From Propionicimonas sp. (lineage in GTDB: Bacteria > Actinomycetota > Actinomycetes > Propionibacteriales > Propionibacteriaceae): a stretch of 64,000 bases of DNA. The DNA lies in the NCBI GenBank assembly GCA_013791955.1, contig VMSW01000007.1, positions 868,001-932,000 of the forward strand. Direction: 5' to 3'. The position numbers and the translations under genes were made by a program. Below, piece after piece: positions 53,584-62,015 of the stretch. The notes beneath the pieces were generated by a model that was not told the DNA's origin, made no database searches, and was given only the letters and a program-made list of their open reading frames with translations. Each line of letters begins with the position of its first letter. Position 1 is the first letter of the stretch.

Positions 53584-54519
53584 GTGCAGGCAGCGTTGAA
53601 TGGGTACTTCACCATCTGGACGGTGATCGGCGCCGGTTGGCTCGCTGCGCATCTGCGCATCCTGGACGACAACGCCCGTCGAGTGCTTTCCCGGCTGGCC
53701 TTCACCGTCGCCTCGCCGGTACTGCTGTTCACTTTGGTGGCTCGCGCGGATCTGAAGCATTTGTTCAGCAGCACCCTGGTCGTCTCAGGCCTGGCAATCC
53801 TGGCGATGGTAATCAGCTACCTGATCGTGGCGAGGGTCTTCCTGGGCCCGGGGCGCCTGGCTGACCGGGTGATCGGGACGCTGTGCTCGAGCTACACCAA
53901 TGCTGGAAACCTCGGGTTGCCGGTGGCGGCCTATGTGCTCGGGGACATGACCTGGATGGCGCCGATTCTGCTGATTCAGATTGGCATCCTGCAACCCGCG
54001 GCTCTGGCCCTGCTGGACGTTGCCGCGGCCCGTGGCACTGGCGAGCGGCTCAGCTGGGCGCGCTATGCCACGCTGCCACTGCGCAACCCGCTCACTGTTG
54101 GCACCTTGGCCGGGCTGGTGGTGAATGCTGCGGGGATCGTGGTCCCCGAGTTGTTGTGGGCGCCGGCCTCGATGTTGGGGGCGGTTGCGGTGCCAGCGAT
54201 GCTGATCGCCTTTGGCGTGTCGCTGCGGTTGGATCCGTTGCCGGGGCGCGGTCCGCATGCCCGCGAACTGCTGCTGGTCACTGCCGGAAAGGTCTTGCTC
54301 CATCCAGCCATTGCCTTTGGGCTGGCCACTTGGGTGTTCAGGCTGCCGATTGAGCAGGTGCTTGCCGTCACGGTGATTGCGGCGCTGCCGACCGCGCAGA
54401 ACATCTTCGTGATTGCGGGTCGGTATCGAGTGGGATACCGGTTGGCTCGCGACGCGATCTTCATCTCTACGCTGGCCTCAGTGCCGGTGATCATTGCCGC
54501 GTCAACCTGGCTTCGTTGA
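53584..54519 (+). CDS. AEC family (auxin-efflux-carrier-like) transporter
   Basis: 311 residues, about ten transmembrane helices in two halves. Typical elements: FTIWTVIGAGWLAAHLRILDDNARRVLSRLAFTVASPVLLFTLVA, CSSYTNAGNLGLPVAAYVLGD and the second-half ALPTAQNIFVIAGRY. Bacterial members export or take up malonate, malate or other organic acids; substrate unknown. GTG start supported by its -10 element. Confidence 0.88.
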   Translation: MQAALNGYFTIWTVIGAGWLAAHLRILDDNARRVLSRLAFTVASPVLLFTLVARADLKHLFSSTLVVSGLAILAMVISYLIVARVFLGPGRLADRVIGTLCSSYTNAGNLGLPVAAYVLGDMTWMAPILLIQIGILQPAALALLDVAAARGTGERLSWARYATLPLRNPLTVGTLAGLVVNAAGIVVPELLWAPASMLGAVAVPAMLIAFGVSLRLDPLPGRGPHARELLLVTAGKVLLHPAIAFGLATWVFRLPIEQVLAVTVIAALPTAQNIFVIAGRYRVGYRLARDAIFISTLASVPVIIAASTWLR

Positions 54520-54583
54520 GTTCGCCACGCCGCAGTTTTAGGCCTGGAACTGGCACAAACCCCCATTTGGGGCCGCTGAACGG

Positions 54584-54589
54584 TAACAT
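54584..54589 (+). promoter_or_regulatory. -10 hexamer upstream of the PPOX-USP pair
   Basis: TAACAT ends 10 bases before the ATG at 54600, with no Shine-Dalgarno, so a leader of at most a few bases is expected. A CCCC-ATTT-GGGG dyad (54560s) lies just upstream. Confidence 0.4.
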
Positions 54590-54599
54590 TTCGGCCGCG

Positions 54600-55016
54600 A
54601 TGGATTACGACGGCCACTTCACCCGACTCTCTGGTGACGAATGTCGCCAGTTGCTGCGTGCCCGCGGAGTTGGACGGGTCGGCTGGCGGTCAGCACAGGG
54701 GCAACAGATCCTCCCGGTCACCTACACGATGACCGGGGAGTTGATCGCGTTCCGGACGCGCCCGGACTCGATCATGGGTGAGCTGGTGGCCTCGGTTGAG
54801 GTCAGCTTTGAGATCGATGACGTCGATGAAGACACCGCGACCGGCTGGAGTGTGCTGGTGCAGGGGCAGGCCCGCGGCTATCTCGACGAGCCCCCCGATG
54901 GTTTGAATCTGCCCGAACCGTGGGCACCCGGAGACCACCCGCTCACTGTGGTGATCGAACCCACCAACTACTCTGGACGCGCGGTCTCTGCAACCACTGG
55001 AGGTGCGGGATGCTGA
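54600..55016 (+). CDS. pyridoxamine 5'-phosphate oxidase-like flavin-binding protein
   Basis: 138 residues of the split-barrel PPOX/FMN-binding fold: LSGDECRQLLRARGVGRVGWRSAQGQQILPVTYTMTGELIAFRT and VSFEIDDVDEDTATGWSVLVQGQARGY. These are hallmarks of actinomycete pyridoxamine oxidase-related (often F420- or FMN-binding) proteins found in dormancy and hypoxia regulons. Activity unknown. Its stop overlaps the start of the universal stress protein gene by 7 bases, so the two are coupled. Confidence 0.87.
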   Translation: MDYDGHFTRLSGDECRQLLRARGVGRVGWRSAQGQQILPVTYTMTGELIAFRTRPDSIMGELVASVEVSFEIDDVDEDTATGWSVLVQGQARGYLDEPPDGLNLPEPWAPGDHPLTVVIEPTNYSGRAVSATTGGAGC

Positions 55017-55909
55017 AGCCCTATCAAGGTCAACCTAGAGTCCTAGTCGGTTTCGACGGCTCTGATGACGCCTTTCGTGCCCTTGAACTCGGAATCAAAG
55101 AGGCGCAGGCACGCGAAGCCGAACTGGTGGTCGTCCACGCTGTTGACGACACGGTGTTGAACAGCGCCTGGGGAGTGGTTTTCGACCCCGAGGAGATCAA
55201 GCTCAACGCTGCGGAGATGGTGGCTCGCGGCGTCGAGGACGCCGTTGCCGCTGGTCTGCCCCGGCAGCGGGTGCGCACCGAGGTGGTTCTGGGTAACCCG
55301 GCGGCGGCCCTGACCCGGATGAGCCATCAGGCTTCGCTGGTTGTGGTCGGGCGTCGGGCCACCGAACCGGGGGAGCGGTTGTTCGTCGGCTCCACCTCGG
55401 TCGGTGTTGTTGGTGCTGCCCACTGCCCGGTGATCGTGGTGTCGGCGGCCGACACTCTGCACGACGGCCGAATCGGTGTGATCGGGGTAGCGGTCGATAC
55501 CTCCGCTCGTGGCGCGGTGGCGCTGGAGTGGGCGCTGCAGGAGTGCACTCAGTTCGGTGGACGGGTGGTGGTGATCAGCATCTTCCGAGCGCCGCAGGGC
55601 CGTTGGTTCAGTGGTGGACAACCCACTCAGGAGCAGCAGGACGCTGCCGTTGAGGTCACTCGGGCCCGGATGGCCGAGATGGTCTCCGAAATCACCGAGG
55701 ACTACCCAGAAGTCGAGGTCACCTTAGAGGTGTCTTACGGCAGCCCGGTGGACGTGCTGGTTTCGCGCACCGACGAGCTGGATCTGTTGATGCTCGAAGT
55801 GCATGCTTCCTTCCCGACGTTCTCAGTCGGTGGCTTGATCCGGGGCGTGCTCACTCACGGCCGCTGCCCGATCGGCGTGATTCGCCCGCGCGACAGCCAC
55901 GGTTCCTGA
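55010..55909 (+). CDS. tandem-domain universal stress protein
   Basis: 299 residues with two UspA domains. Domain 1 (about 10-145) begins RVLVGFDGSDDAFRALELGI and ends with VVGRRATEPGERLFVGSTSVGVVGAAHCPVIVV, including the ATP-binding G-x2-G-x9-G(S/T) pattern. Domain 2 (about 155-297) lacks a complete ATP motif: LEVHASFPTFSVGGLIRGVLTHGRCPIGVI. GGAGG lies before the ATG at 55010. Coupled to the PPOX gene, an association reminiscent of the DosR-type hypoxia regulon (inference). No DosR box was recognised. Confidence 0.92.
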   Translation: MLKPYQGQPRVLVGFDGSDDAFRALELGIKEAQAREAELVVVHAVDDTVLNSAWGVVFDPEEIKLNAAEMVARGVEDAVAAGLPRQRVRTEVVLGNPAAALTRMSHQASLVVVGRRATEPGERLFVGSTSVGVVGAAHCPVIVVSAADTLHDGRIGVIGVAVDTSARGAVALEWALQECTQFGGRVVVISIFRAPQGRWFSGGQPTQEQQDAAVEVTRARMAEMVSEITEDYPEVEVTLEVSYGSPVDVLVSRTDELDLLMLEVHASFPTFSVGGLIRGVLTHGRCPIGVIRPRDSHGS

Positions 55910-55998
55910 GCTGGGGGCGCGGTAGGGCGCCGTTGGCCTCGGGTCGGTTGGCGCCTCGGCGTGACCGGGGGAGCGGACGGTCCTAAGCTGGGCCAGCT

Positions 55999-58900
55999 AT
56001 GACCACTGAACCGCCCCAGCTCGCCTTTGATGAGGCGCTGCCGATCAGCGCTCACGTCGAGCAGATCAGTGCCGCGCTCGCTGTGCATCAGGTGTTGGTG
56101 GTGGCCGGGGAGACCGGTTCGGGTAAGACAACTCAGCTGCCCAAAATCTGTCTGCTGGCCGGACGCAAACGCATCGGGCACACCCAGCCGCGGCGGCTCG
56201 CCGCTCGCAGTGTGGCTGCGCGGATGGCTGCAGAGCTGGGCGAGCAACTTGGCCAGACGATCGGCTTCCAGGTGCGGTTCTCCGGCCAGCGAAGCGCTCA
56301 GACCAAGGTCAAAGTGATGACCGACGGCATCTTGTTGGCCGAAATCTCCCATGACCGTCAACTGCGCCGCTACGACACGATCATCATCGATGAGGCCCAC
56401 GAGCGCAGCCTGAATATCGACTTCCTGTTGGGCTACCTGAAGCAGCTGTTGCCCAAGCGCCCGGATCTGAAGGTGATCATCACCTCAGCAACCATCGACA
56501 CCTCTCGGTTCAGCGCCCATTTCGAAGATGCCCCGGTGATCGAGGTATCTGGACGCACCTACCCGGTAGAAGTTCGCTATCGGCCAGTCGTGGATGGCGC
56601 TGGGCAACGCGATCGGGATCAGGTTGAGGCGATCTGTGACGCCGTCAACGAACTATCGACAAATCTCGACGGCGACATTTTGGTGTTCTGTTCTGGCGAG
56701 CGCGAGATCCGGGACACTGCTGAAGCCATCAACGCACTCGCTTTGCGTTTCACCGAGGTGGTGCCGCTGTATGCGCGGCTGTCGATGGCTGAGCAGCAGC
56801 GAGTCTTCTCACCGCACACCGGTCGGCGGGTGGTGCTGGCCACCAACGTGGCCGAAACGTCGCTAACGGTGCCGGGGGTTCGGTACGTGATCGACCCCGG
56901 CTTTGCCCGCATCTCGCGCTACTCCGCCCGCACCAAAGTGCAGCGGCTGCCGATCGAGCCGATCTCCCAGGCCTCAGCGAATCAGCGGGCCGGGCGGTGT
57001 GGGCGGCTGGGTCCTGGGGTCTGCATTCGGCTCTACAGCGAAGAGGACTTCGCCGCCCGCGACGAGTTCACCCAGCCCGAGATCCTGCGCACCAATCTCG
57101 CCTCGGTGATTCTGCAGATGGCTGACGCCGGGCTGGGTGACATTGCCGGATTCCCCTTCGTCGAGCCACCCGATGCCTCTCAGGTGCGCGATGGCGTGCG
57201 CCTGCTCACCGAGCTTGGCGCCATCGGGGGCGGCAAAGCAAAGCATGCCCAGGTGAGGCTCACCGCGGTGGGGCGCAAACTCGCCCGCCTGCCCGTCGAC
57301 CCACGTCTGGGCCGAATGCTGGTGGAGGCCGGTCAGCTGGGTTGTCTGCGCGAGGTGTTGCCCATCGTGGCCGGGATTGCGATTCCCGATGTTCGTGAGC
57401 GTCCGGCGGCCGCCGAGGCAGCCGCAGACGCGAGCCATCGACGCTTCTGGGCGCCAATGGACGGTGCTGCGGAGCCGAGCCCGGATGGGTCTGACGTAGC
57501 GGCGCTGTGGCGGCTGTGGCGGTACCTGCGCGACCAGCGCAAGAACCTTTCGGGCAACGCCTTCCGCAGGATGTGCCGCGATGAGTATCTGAACTTCCTC
57601 CGGGTGCGGGAATGGCAGGATCTGCACGCCCAACTGCGCGACGCCTGCGCCGAGGTCGAGTTGCGGCGCAACGACGTTGACGCAGATTTTGAGCGGGTGC
57701 ACACGGCGGTGCTGGCCGGCCTGCTCTCCCACATCGGCCTGTTGGATGCGGCCAGCGTCGCCAAACCCGAGCGTGGCCGTCGGCGAGGCCCGGCGGAGTA
57801 CCTGGGCGCGCGCGGCGCAAGATTCGCGATCAATCCCGGCTCGAGTGCGGCTCGCACGAAGGCTGAGTTGGTGATGGCGGTCGAACTGGTCGAAACCAGC
57901 CGACTTTGGGCCCGGACGGTGGCCCCGATCACCGCCGAGCAGGTCGAACAGGTCGGTGGGCACCTGTTGAAGCGGCACTACTCCGAACCGCACTGGTCGG
58001 CCAACGGTGGCCAGTGCGTCGCCTACGAGCGGGTCAGCCTGCTCGGGGTCCCGATCATCGCCCAACGGCTGGTCAGCTACGCCAAGATCGACCCAGTCAC
58101 TGCTCGTGAAGTGTTCATCGCCTCGGCCTTGGTGGAGGGCCAGTGGCATACCCGGCATCACTTCTGGGCCCGCAACGAGGCGGTTCGGGCTGAAGCCGAG
58201 CAACTTGCCGATCGAAACCGTCGCCGTGACCTGTTGGTAGACGACGTGACGATCGCAGCCTTCTATGACTCCCGAATACCGGCCGATGTGGTCAGCGTCG
58301 CCCACTTTGACCGCTGGTGGCGGGATGCTCGCAGCGATCAGCCGGGGCTGCTGGATCTCACCTTGGACGATCTGGTGGCGGCCGAACTTAGTGCCGACGA
58401 CGAGCAGTATCCCGAGCGGTGGCGGGCCAGCGTCGGCGAACTCGCCATCGACTACGCCTTCGACCCGGGCAGTGGCCACGACGGGGTCACGGTGAACGTC
58501 CCGCTGGCCGCGCTGACCCGGCTTTCGGCAGCCGACTTCACCTGGCAGGTTCCTGGTCTGCGCGGCGAAGTTGCCACTGAGCTGATCCGGGCCCTACCCA
58601 AGCAGCTACGCACCCAACTGGTGCCAGCTCCGGATACCGCCCGCCGAGTGCTGGAGTGGCTCAGTGAGCACCCTGGGCCGGCTGGTGAACCATTGTGGAC
58701 GGCCCTGGGGCGCGGCGTGAGCGCCTTGACGGGGGTGCAGGTACCAGCGCAGGAGTGGCGGCCTGCGGCGATCCCTGAGCACCTGCAGATGCGGTTCCGC
58801 GTGCACGCCGAGGGTGCGCCACCAGTCGTTGGGCGCGATCTGGGCGAACTCGCCGAGCGGTTGGCCCCAAAGGTGAGCCGGACGCTGAATGCCGCGGCCA

Positions 58901-59763
58901 GTCATCTGATTCACGACGGGGCCACTGAGTGGGTTTTCGGCGTCCTGCCGGTACGGATCGACGAGCCAATGCCGGGCTTCCCGGCGTTGGTCGATCGGGT
59001 GAACCGGGTTGGGGTGCAGATCTTCGCCGAACAGGGCGCCGCGGTGCGCGAGCACCGGAACGGGTTGCGACGATTGGTGACCTTGACCACGGTCGACCCG
59101 ACCAGGTCGGTGGTGGCCCGGATGTCCAACCCCACCAAGATGGCTCTGGCGACCTCGCCCTATGCCTCAGTGCCCGCGCTGTTGGCGGACGCCCGGCTGA
59201 AGGTGACCGGTGAAGCTATCGATGCGCTCGGGTCAGCCCAGCAGGTGCGCGATGCCGATGGGTTCGCGAAGCTGACTGATGCGGTCAGAGCCGAAATTGC
59301 CCCGGCGATGCAGGCTGCGGTGGCTGGTGCCGGCGAGGTGTTGGCGCTGGCCGGGGAGATCACCACTCGGTTGGACGGGCTGCCCGCCGACACCGGCGAG
59401 GACGTCGCTGAACAGCTTGGTGGCTTGGTCTATCCGGGATTCATCGCAGCCACGCCCGCTGGAGCCTGGCGACGGCTGCCGACCTACCTGCGGGCGATCA
59501 GGCGTCGCATCGAGGGCAGCCGCACCAACGCGCGCCAGGAGAGCGCCGGATTGGTGGTGATCAGCGAGCTGGAAGACGAATATGCCCAGCTATGTGCTGG
59601 GTTCGGCTCCGGGGCGCTTCCGCCAGCGGTGGCCGAGGTCGGCTGGCTGATGGAAGAACTGCGGGTGAGCCTGTTCGCCCAAGCCCTCGGTACTGCTGTG
59701 CCAGTGTCGGCTAAGCGGGTGCGGACGGCGATGGCTGCGGCAAGGGCTGGTGATTCCCACTGA
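55999..59763 (+). CDS. hrpA: ATP-dependent RNA helicase HrpA
   Basis: 1254-residue DEAH-box helicase. Walker A VVAGETGSGKTTQLPK, motif Ia TQPRRLAARSVA, DEAH in TIIIDEAHERSLNIDFLLGYL, SAT in ITSATID, then ATNVAETSLTVPGVRYVIDPG and QRAGRCGRLGPGVCIRLY. HA2 and OB-fold regions (about 400-620) and the long HrpA-specific C-terminal DUF3418 region (about 640-1250) follow. Bacterial HrpA resolves stalled or collided ribosomes. TAAGCT ends 9 bases before the ATG; there is no clear ribosome-binding site. Length matches family (about 1300). Confidence 0.95.
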   Translation: MTTEPPQLAFDEALPISAHVEQISAALAVHQVLVVAGETGSGKTTQLPKICLLAGRKRIGHTQPRRLAARSVAARMAAELGEQLGQTIGFQVRFSGQRSAQTKVKVMTDGILLAEISHDRQLRRYDTIIIDEAHERSLNIDFLLGYLKQLLPKRPDLKVIITSATIDTSRFSAHFEDAPVIEVSGRTYPVEVRYRPVVDGAGQRDRDQVEAICDAVNELSTNLDGDILVFCSGEREIRDTAEAINALALRFTEVVPLYARLSMAEQQRVFSPHTGRRVVLATNVAETSLTVPGVRYVIDPGFARISRYSARTKVQRLPIEPISQASANQRAGRCGRLGPGVCIRLYSEEDFAARDEFTQPEILRTNLASVILQMADAGLGDIAGFPFVEPPDASQVRDGVRLLTELGAIGGGKAKHAQVRLTAVGRKLARLPVDPRLGRMLVEAGQLGCLREVLPIVAGIAIPDVRERPAAAEAAADASHRRFWAPMDGAAEPSPDGSDVAALWRLWRYLRDQRKNLSGNAFRRMCRDEYLNFLRVREWQDLHAQLRDACAEVELRRNDVDADFERVHTAVLAGLLSHIGLLDAASVAKPERGRRRGPAEYLGARGARFAINPGSSAARTKAELVMAVELVETSRLWARTVAPITAEQVEQVGGHLLKRHYSEPHWSANGGQCVAYERVSLLGVPIIAQRLVSYAKIDPVTAREVFIASALVEGQWHTRHHFWARNEAVRAEAEQLADRNRRRDLLVDDVTIAAFYDSRIPADVVSVAHFDRWWRDARSDQPGLLDLTLDDLVAAELSADDEQYPERWRASVGELAIDYAFDPGSGHDGVTVNVPLAALTRLSAADFTWQVPGLRGEVATELIRALPKQLRTQLVPAPDTARRVLEWLSEHPGPAGEPLWTALGRGVSALTGVQVPAQEWRPAAIPEHLQMRFRVHAEGAPPVVGRDLGELAERLAPKVSRTLNAAASHLIHDGATEWVFGVLPVRIDEPMPGFPALVDRVNRVGVQIFAEQGAAVREHRNGLRRLVTLTTVDPTRSVVARMSNPTKMALATSPYASVPALLADARLKVTGEAIDALGSAQQVRDADGFAKLTDAVRAEIAPAMQAAVAGAGEVLALAGEITTRLDGLPADTGEDVAEQLGGLVYPGFIAATPAGAWRRLPTYLRAIRRRIEGSRTNARQESAGLVVISELEDEYAQLCAGFGSGALPPAVAEVGWLMEELRVSLFAQALGTAVPVSAKRVRTAMAAARAGDSH

Positions 59764-59778
59764 GGCCGACGCGCCCGC

Positions 59779-59803
59779 CCGACTCAACTCAGGGCTGAGT
59801 CGG
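59779..59803. terminator. hairpin after hrpA
   Basis: An 8-bp stem CCGACTCA/TGAGTCGG with a 9-base loop and no T tract; weak candidate. Nothing else is visible in 59764-59889. Confidence 0.35.
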
Positions 59804-59889
59804 TCCTGGTGCGGCCGACGTCGGCTCAGCGGTGGGGTAGTGCTCCGTTGGGCGTCGAAAGTGAACTGAACGACGCGGCGGGGCACTGC

Positions 59890-60063
59890 TCAAACGCTGG
59901 CGAGATGAGTGCGAATGGATTCGCCCTCGGTCATCGCCTTGCGGAACCAATGCCGTCGATCGAACCTTCGGGGGTGAATCGGGGTGGGCTCGATCATCCG
60001 GGCAATGTCGAGGTCCTCCGCGAGACGTTCGCGGTCCCGATCGGTTACTGAGTAGCTCAACAT
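59890..60063 (-). CDS. small hypothetical protein divergent from the LysR gene
   Basis: 57 residues, unrecognised, starting MLSYSVTDRDRERLAEDLDI and ending with ESIRTHLASV. It has an amphipathic, charged composition with an RRFDRRHWFRKAM segment and could be a soluble small protein. No clear ribosome-binding site or -10 was seen. The codon usage looks ordinary. The frame remains open through the LysR gene on the opposite strand, so part of the openness is due to base composition. Confidence 0.45.
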   Translation of the reverse strand: MLSYSVTDRDRERLAEDLDIARMIEPTPIHPRRFDRRHWFRKAMTEGESIRTHLASV

Positions 60064-60119
60064 GCAACCAGCGTCTCGCAGTTGTCGATTCGGGACAAGC
60101 GCACTTTGCCGAATAATCA

Positions 60120-60132
60120 TACGGCAATGCCA
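60120..60132. promoter_or_regulatory. candidate LysR operator (T-N11-A)
   Basis: T-N11-A with the inner dyad GGCAATGCC (60123-60131), flanked by two CATAC copies (60118-60122 and 60131-60135). It abuts the -10 of the LysR gene, which suggests autorepression. Confidence 0.35.
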
Positions 60133-60138
60133 TACAAT
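60133..60138 (+). promoter_or_regulatory. -10 hexamer of the LysR gene (leaderless type)
   Basis: TACAAT, 6 bases, ATG at 60145; a strong -10 in GC-rich DNA. Confidence 0.55.
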
Positions 60139-60144
60139 GAAACC

Positions 60145-61065
60145 ATGCTCGATTTGAACCGATTGCGCATCCTGCGCGCTGTGGTGGCTAGTGGCTCGGT
60201 GAATGAGACGGCGCGCCGGCTGGGCTATACCCCATCGACAGTCAGCCAACATGTGCACACCCTCGAACGAGAGGTCGGCTTTCCTCTGGTGGAGCGAGTC
60301 GGGCGCGGCATCGTGCCGACCGCTGCGGCGATCGACTTGGCCAGCGCGAGCGGTGACGTGCTGCATGCCGCCACGAAGCTGGCTGCTCTGGCCCGCGATC
60401 TGCGGGAGGGTGCCACCGATCGGCTCGAACTGCGGACCTTCGCCTCGGCGGCCTACACCTGGATGCCTACCATCGCGCGGACGCTGCGCCACGAGTTTCC
60501 CGGTTTGACCCTAGAGCTGACCATCAACGAAACCGACGCCGCCGAAGAAGCCGGCCGGGCCGACATTGAGATCCACACTGAGCTGCCCTATGCCTCACCA
60601 ATGACGGCGGACGGTTACCGGCGAATCGAGTTGTGCACTGACGACTTCCTACTGGCCCTGCCTTCAGATCACCCCTTGGTTGGCAGCGGACCGATCGACC
60701 TGGCCGAGTTCGCCGAGGACGATTGGGTTCAGTACGACTTTCGCGACGAGATCGCCACCGGGTTGGCCGCCCGCGCCTGCGCCGAGGCCGGTTTCACTCC
60801 CAGGTACGTGGCTCGTGCCCAGGACCACGTGACAGGCCTGGCCTTCGTCGCGGCCGGAGTCGGCATCGCGTTGATCCCAGAGCTGGCTGCGGCCTGGTCA
60901 GCCTTCGACGTCGACTTCGTCCGGACGCAGAACCCGACTCCGCATCGCCGGATCGTGGTGTTGGTTCGCAACACGGTGGCCTCCAATCCCGCTGCGGCTC
61001 GGCTAGTGGAATTGCTGGTTGGGTTGGCGGCCGAACCAGTAGCCCCGCACGGGCCGCGGCACTGA
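60145..61065 (+). CDS. LysR family transcriptional regulator
   Basis: 306 residues. N-terminal winged HTH: LNRLRILRAVVASGSVNETARRLGYTPSTVSQHVHTLEREVGFPLVERVGRGIVPT. The C-terminal periplasmic-binding-like effector domain follows from about residue 90. The target is unknown: the only divergent gene is the 57-residue ORF, so that ORF or the LysR gene itself is the nearest candidate. The start at 60145 is preferred over ATGs at 60127 and upstream because of the -10 element. Confidence 0.88.
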   Translation: MLDLNRLRILRAVVASGSVNETARRLGYTPSTVSQHVHTLEREVGFPLVERVGRGIVPTAAAIDLASASGDVLHAATKLAALARDLREGATDRLELRTFASAAYTWMPTIARTLRHEFPGLTLELTINETDAAEEAGRADIEIHTELPYASPMTADGYRRIELCTDDFLLALPSDHPLVGSGPIDLAEFAEDDWVQYDFRDEIATGLAARACAEAGFTPRYVARAQDHVTGLAFVAAGVGIALIPELAAAWSAFDVDFVRTQNPTPHRRIVVLVRNTVASNPAAARLVELLVGLAAEPVAPHGPRH

Positions 61066-61100
61066 GCCGGGGCCTCCCGCCCGCACGCTGGAGGGCGAGG

Positions 61101-61106
61101 TACAGT
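61101..61106 (+). promoter_or_regulatory. -10 hexamer of the PAC2 gene (leaderless type)
   Basis: TACAGT, 6 bases, GTG at 61113. Confidence 0.5.
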
Positions 61107-61112
61107 GGCCCG

Positions 61113-62012
61113 GTGCTGGATCCGAGTTCGCTTTACCACCTCGAGCCCGACGTGGCCGCCTCCGTGCTGGGCACTCGCCCGGCGCTGATCCATCTCTTCG
61201 ATGGCTATATCGACGCTGGTTCGGTGACCCACAGCACGGCGAGGTACCTGCTGGACACCTGTGAGCATCAGGTGCTGGCCACCTTCGATCACGACCAGCT
61301 GCACGACTATCGGTCGCGGCGCCCGCAGATGGTGTTCGACACCAACCATTGGGCTGACCTGACCGACTACGCACTGCTGGTCCATCGACTGCTGGATGTC
61401 AATGGCCGTCCATTCCTGCTGCTGACTGGCCCCGAACCTGACTCCCAGTGGAATCGGGCCGCTGCGGCCGTTTTGCAGCTCGCTGGGCAGCTTGGGGTTT
61501 CCCAGCTGCTCACCTGCGCTGGGGTTCCGATGGCGGTGCCGCACACCCGACCCACCCTCGTTACTGCACACGCCACCGATCCCGCTCTGGCCTCCGGAAA
61601 CCCGATGTGGATCGATCGGGTGCAGTTGCCCGGCTCCTTCTCGCACGTGGTTGAGTATCGCTCCGGCCAGGCTGGTTTGTTGGCCCAGGGCTTTGTAGCT
61701 CACGTGCCCCACTACCTGGCGCAATCGAACTTCCCCCAGGCCACTGCCGCGGTGGTGGGACGGATCGCTGCCGCGGCCGGTTTGGACATTCCGATGGATC
61801 CGCTTCATCAGGCCAGCGAGACGAACCTGGCCAATATCGAGGCCGAGACCGGCGAGGATGCCGAGTTTCCGGCAATGGTGGCCGCGCTGGAGGAGCAGTA
61901 CGACCAGCTTGCGGCCAATGGGGGGGCCTCGGTTCCCACCGCAGAGGAGATCGGCGCGGCTGTCGAGCAGTTCCTGGCCGATCAGGATCCGCCGAACGAC
62001 TTCCGGCGGTAA
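61113..62012 (+). CDS. PAC2 family (proteasome assembly chaperone-like) protein
   Basis: 299 residues. The PAC2 domain is seen in LHHLEP-like SSLYHLEPDVAASVLGTRPALIHLFDGYIDAGSVTHSTARYLLD, MVFDTNHWADLTDY and LLTGPEPDSQWNRAAAAVLQLAGQLGVSQLLTCAGVPMAVPHTRP. It ends with a helical acidic tail. Actinomycete PAC2 proteins are structurally related to proteasome assembly chaperones, but whether they act on the 20S proteasome is unclear, and no proteasome genes are nearby. The GTG start has a leaderless-type -10. tesB follows 3 bases later. Confidence 0.88.
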   Translation: MLDPSSLYHLEPDVAASVLGTRPALIHLFDGYIDAGSVTHSTARYLLDTCEHQVLATFDHDQLHDYRSRRPQMVFDTNHWADLTDYALLVHRLLDVNGRPFLLLTGPEPDSQWNRAAAAVLQLAGQLGVSQLLTCAGVPMAVPHTRPTLVTAHATDPALASGNPMWIDRVQLPGSFSHVVEYRSGQAGLLAQGFVAHVPHYLAQSNFPQATAAVVGRIAAAAGLDIPMDPLHQASETNLANIEAETGEDAEFPAMVAALEEQYDQLAANGGASVPTAEEIGAAVEQFLADQDPPNDFRR

Positions 62013-62015
62013 CAG

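Noticed and set aside
56974..58479. 501-codon open frame on the minus strand
   Set aside because: Antisense to hrpA, whose protein is strongly conserved; openness reflects GC-rich codon bias.
60723..61112. Upstream extension of the PAC2 frame into the LysR gene
   Set aside because: Arg/Gly-rich shadow of LysR; the PAC2 family N-terminus starts at the GTG at 61113.
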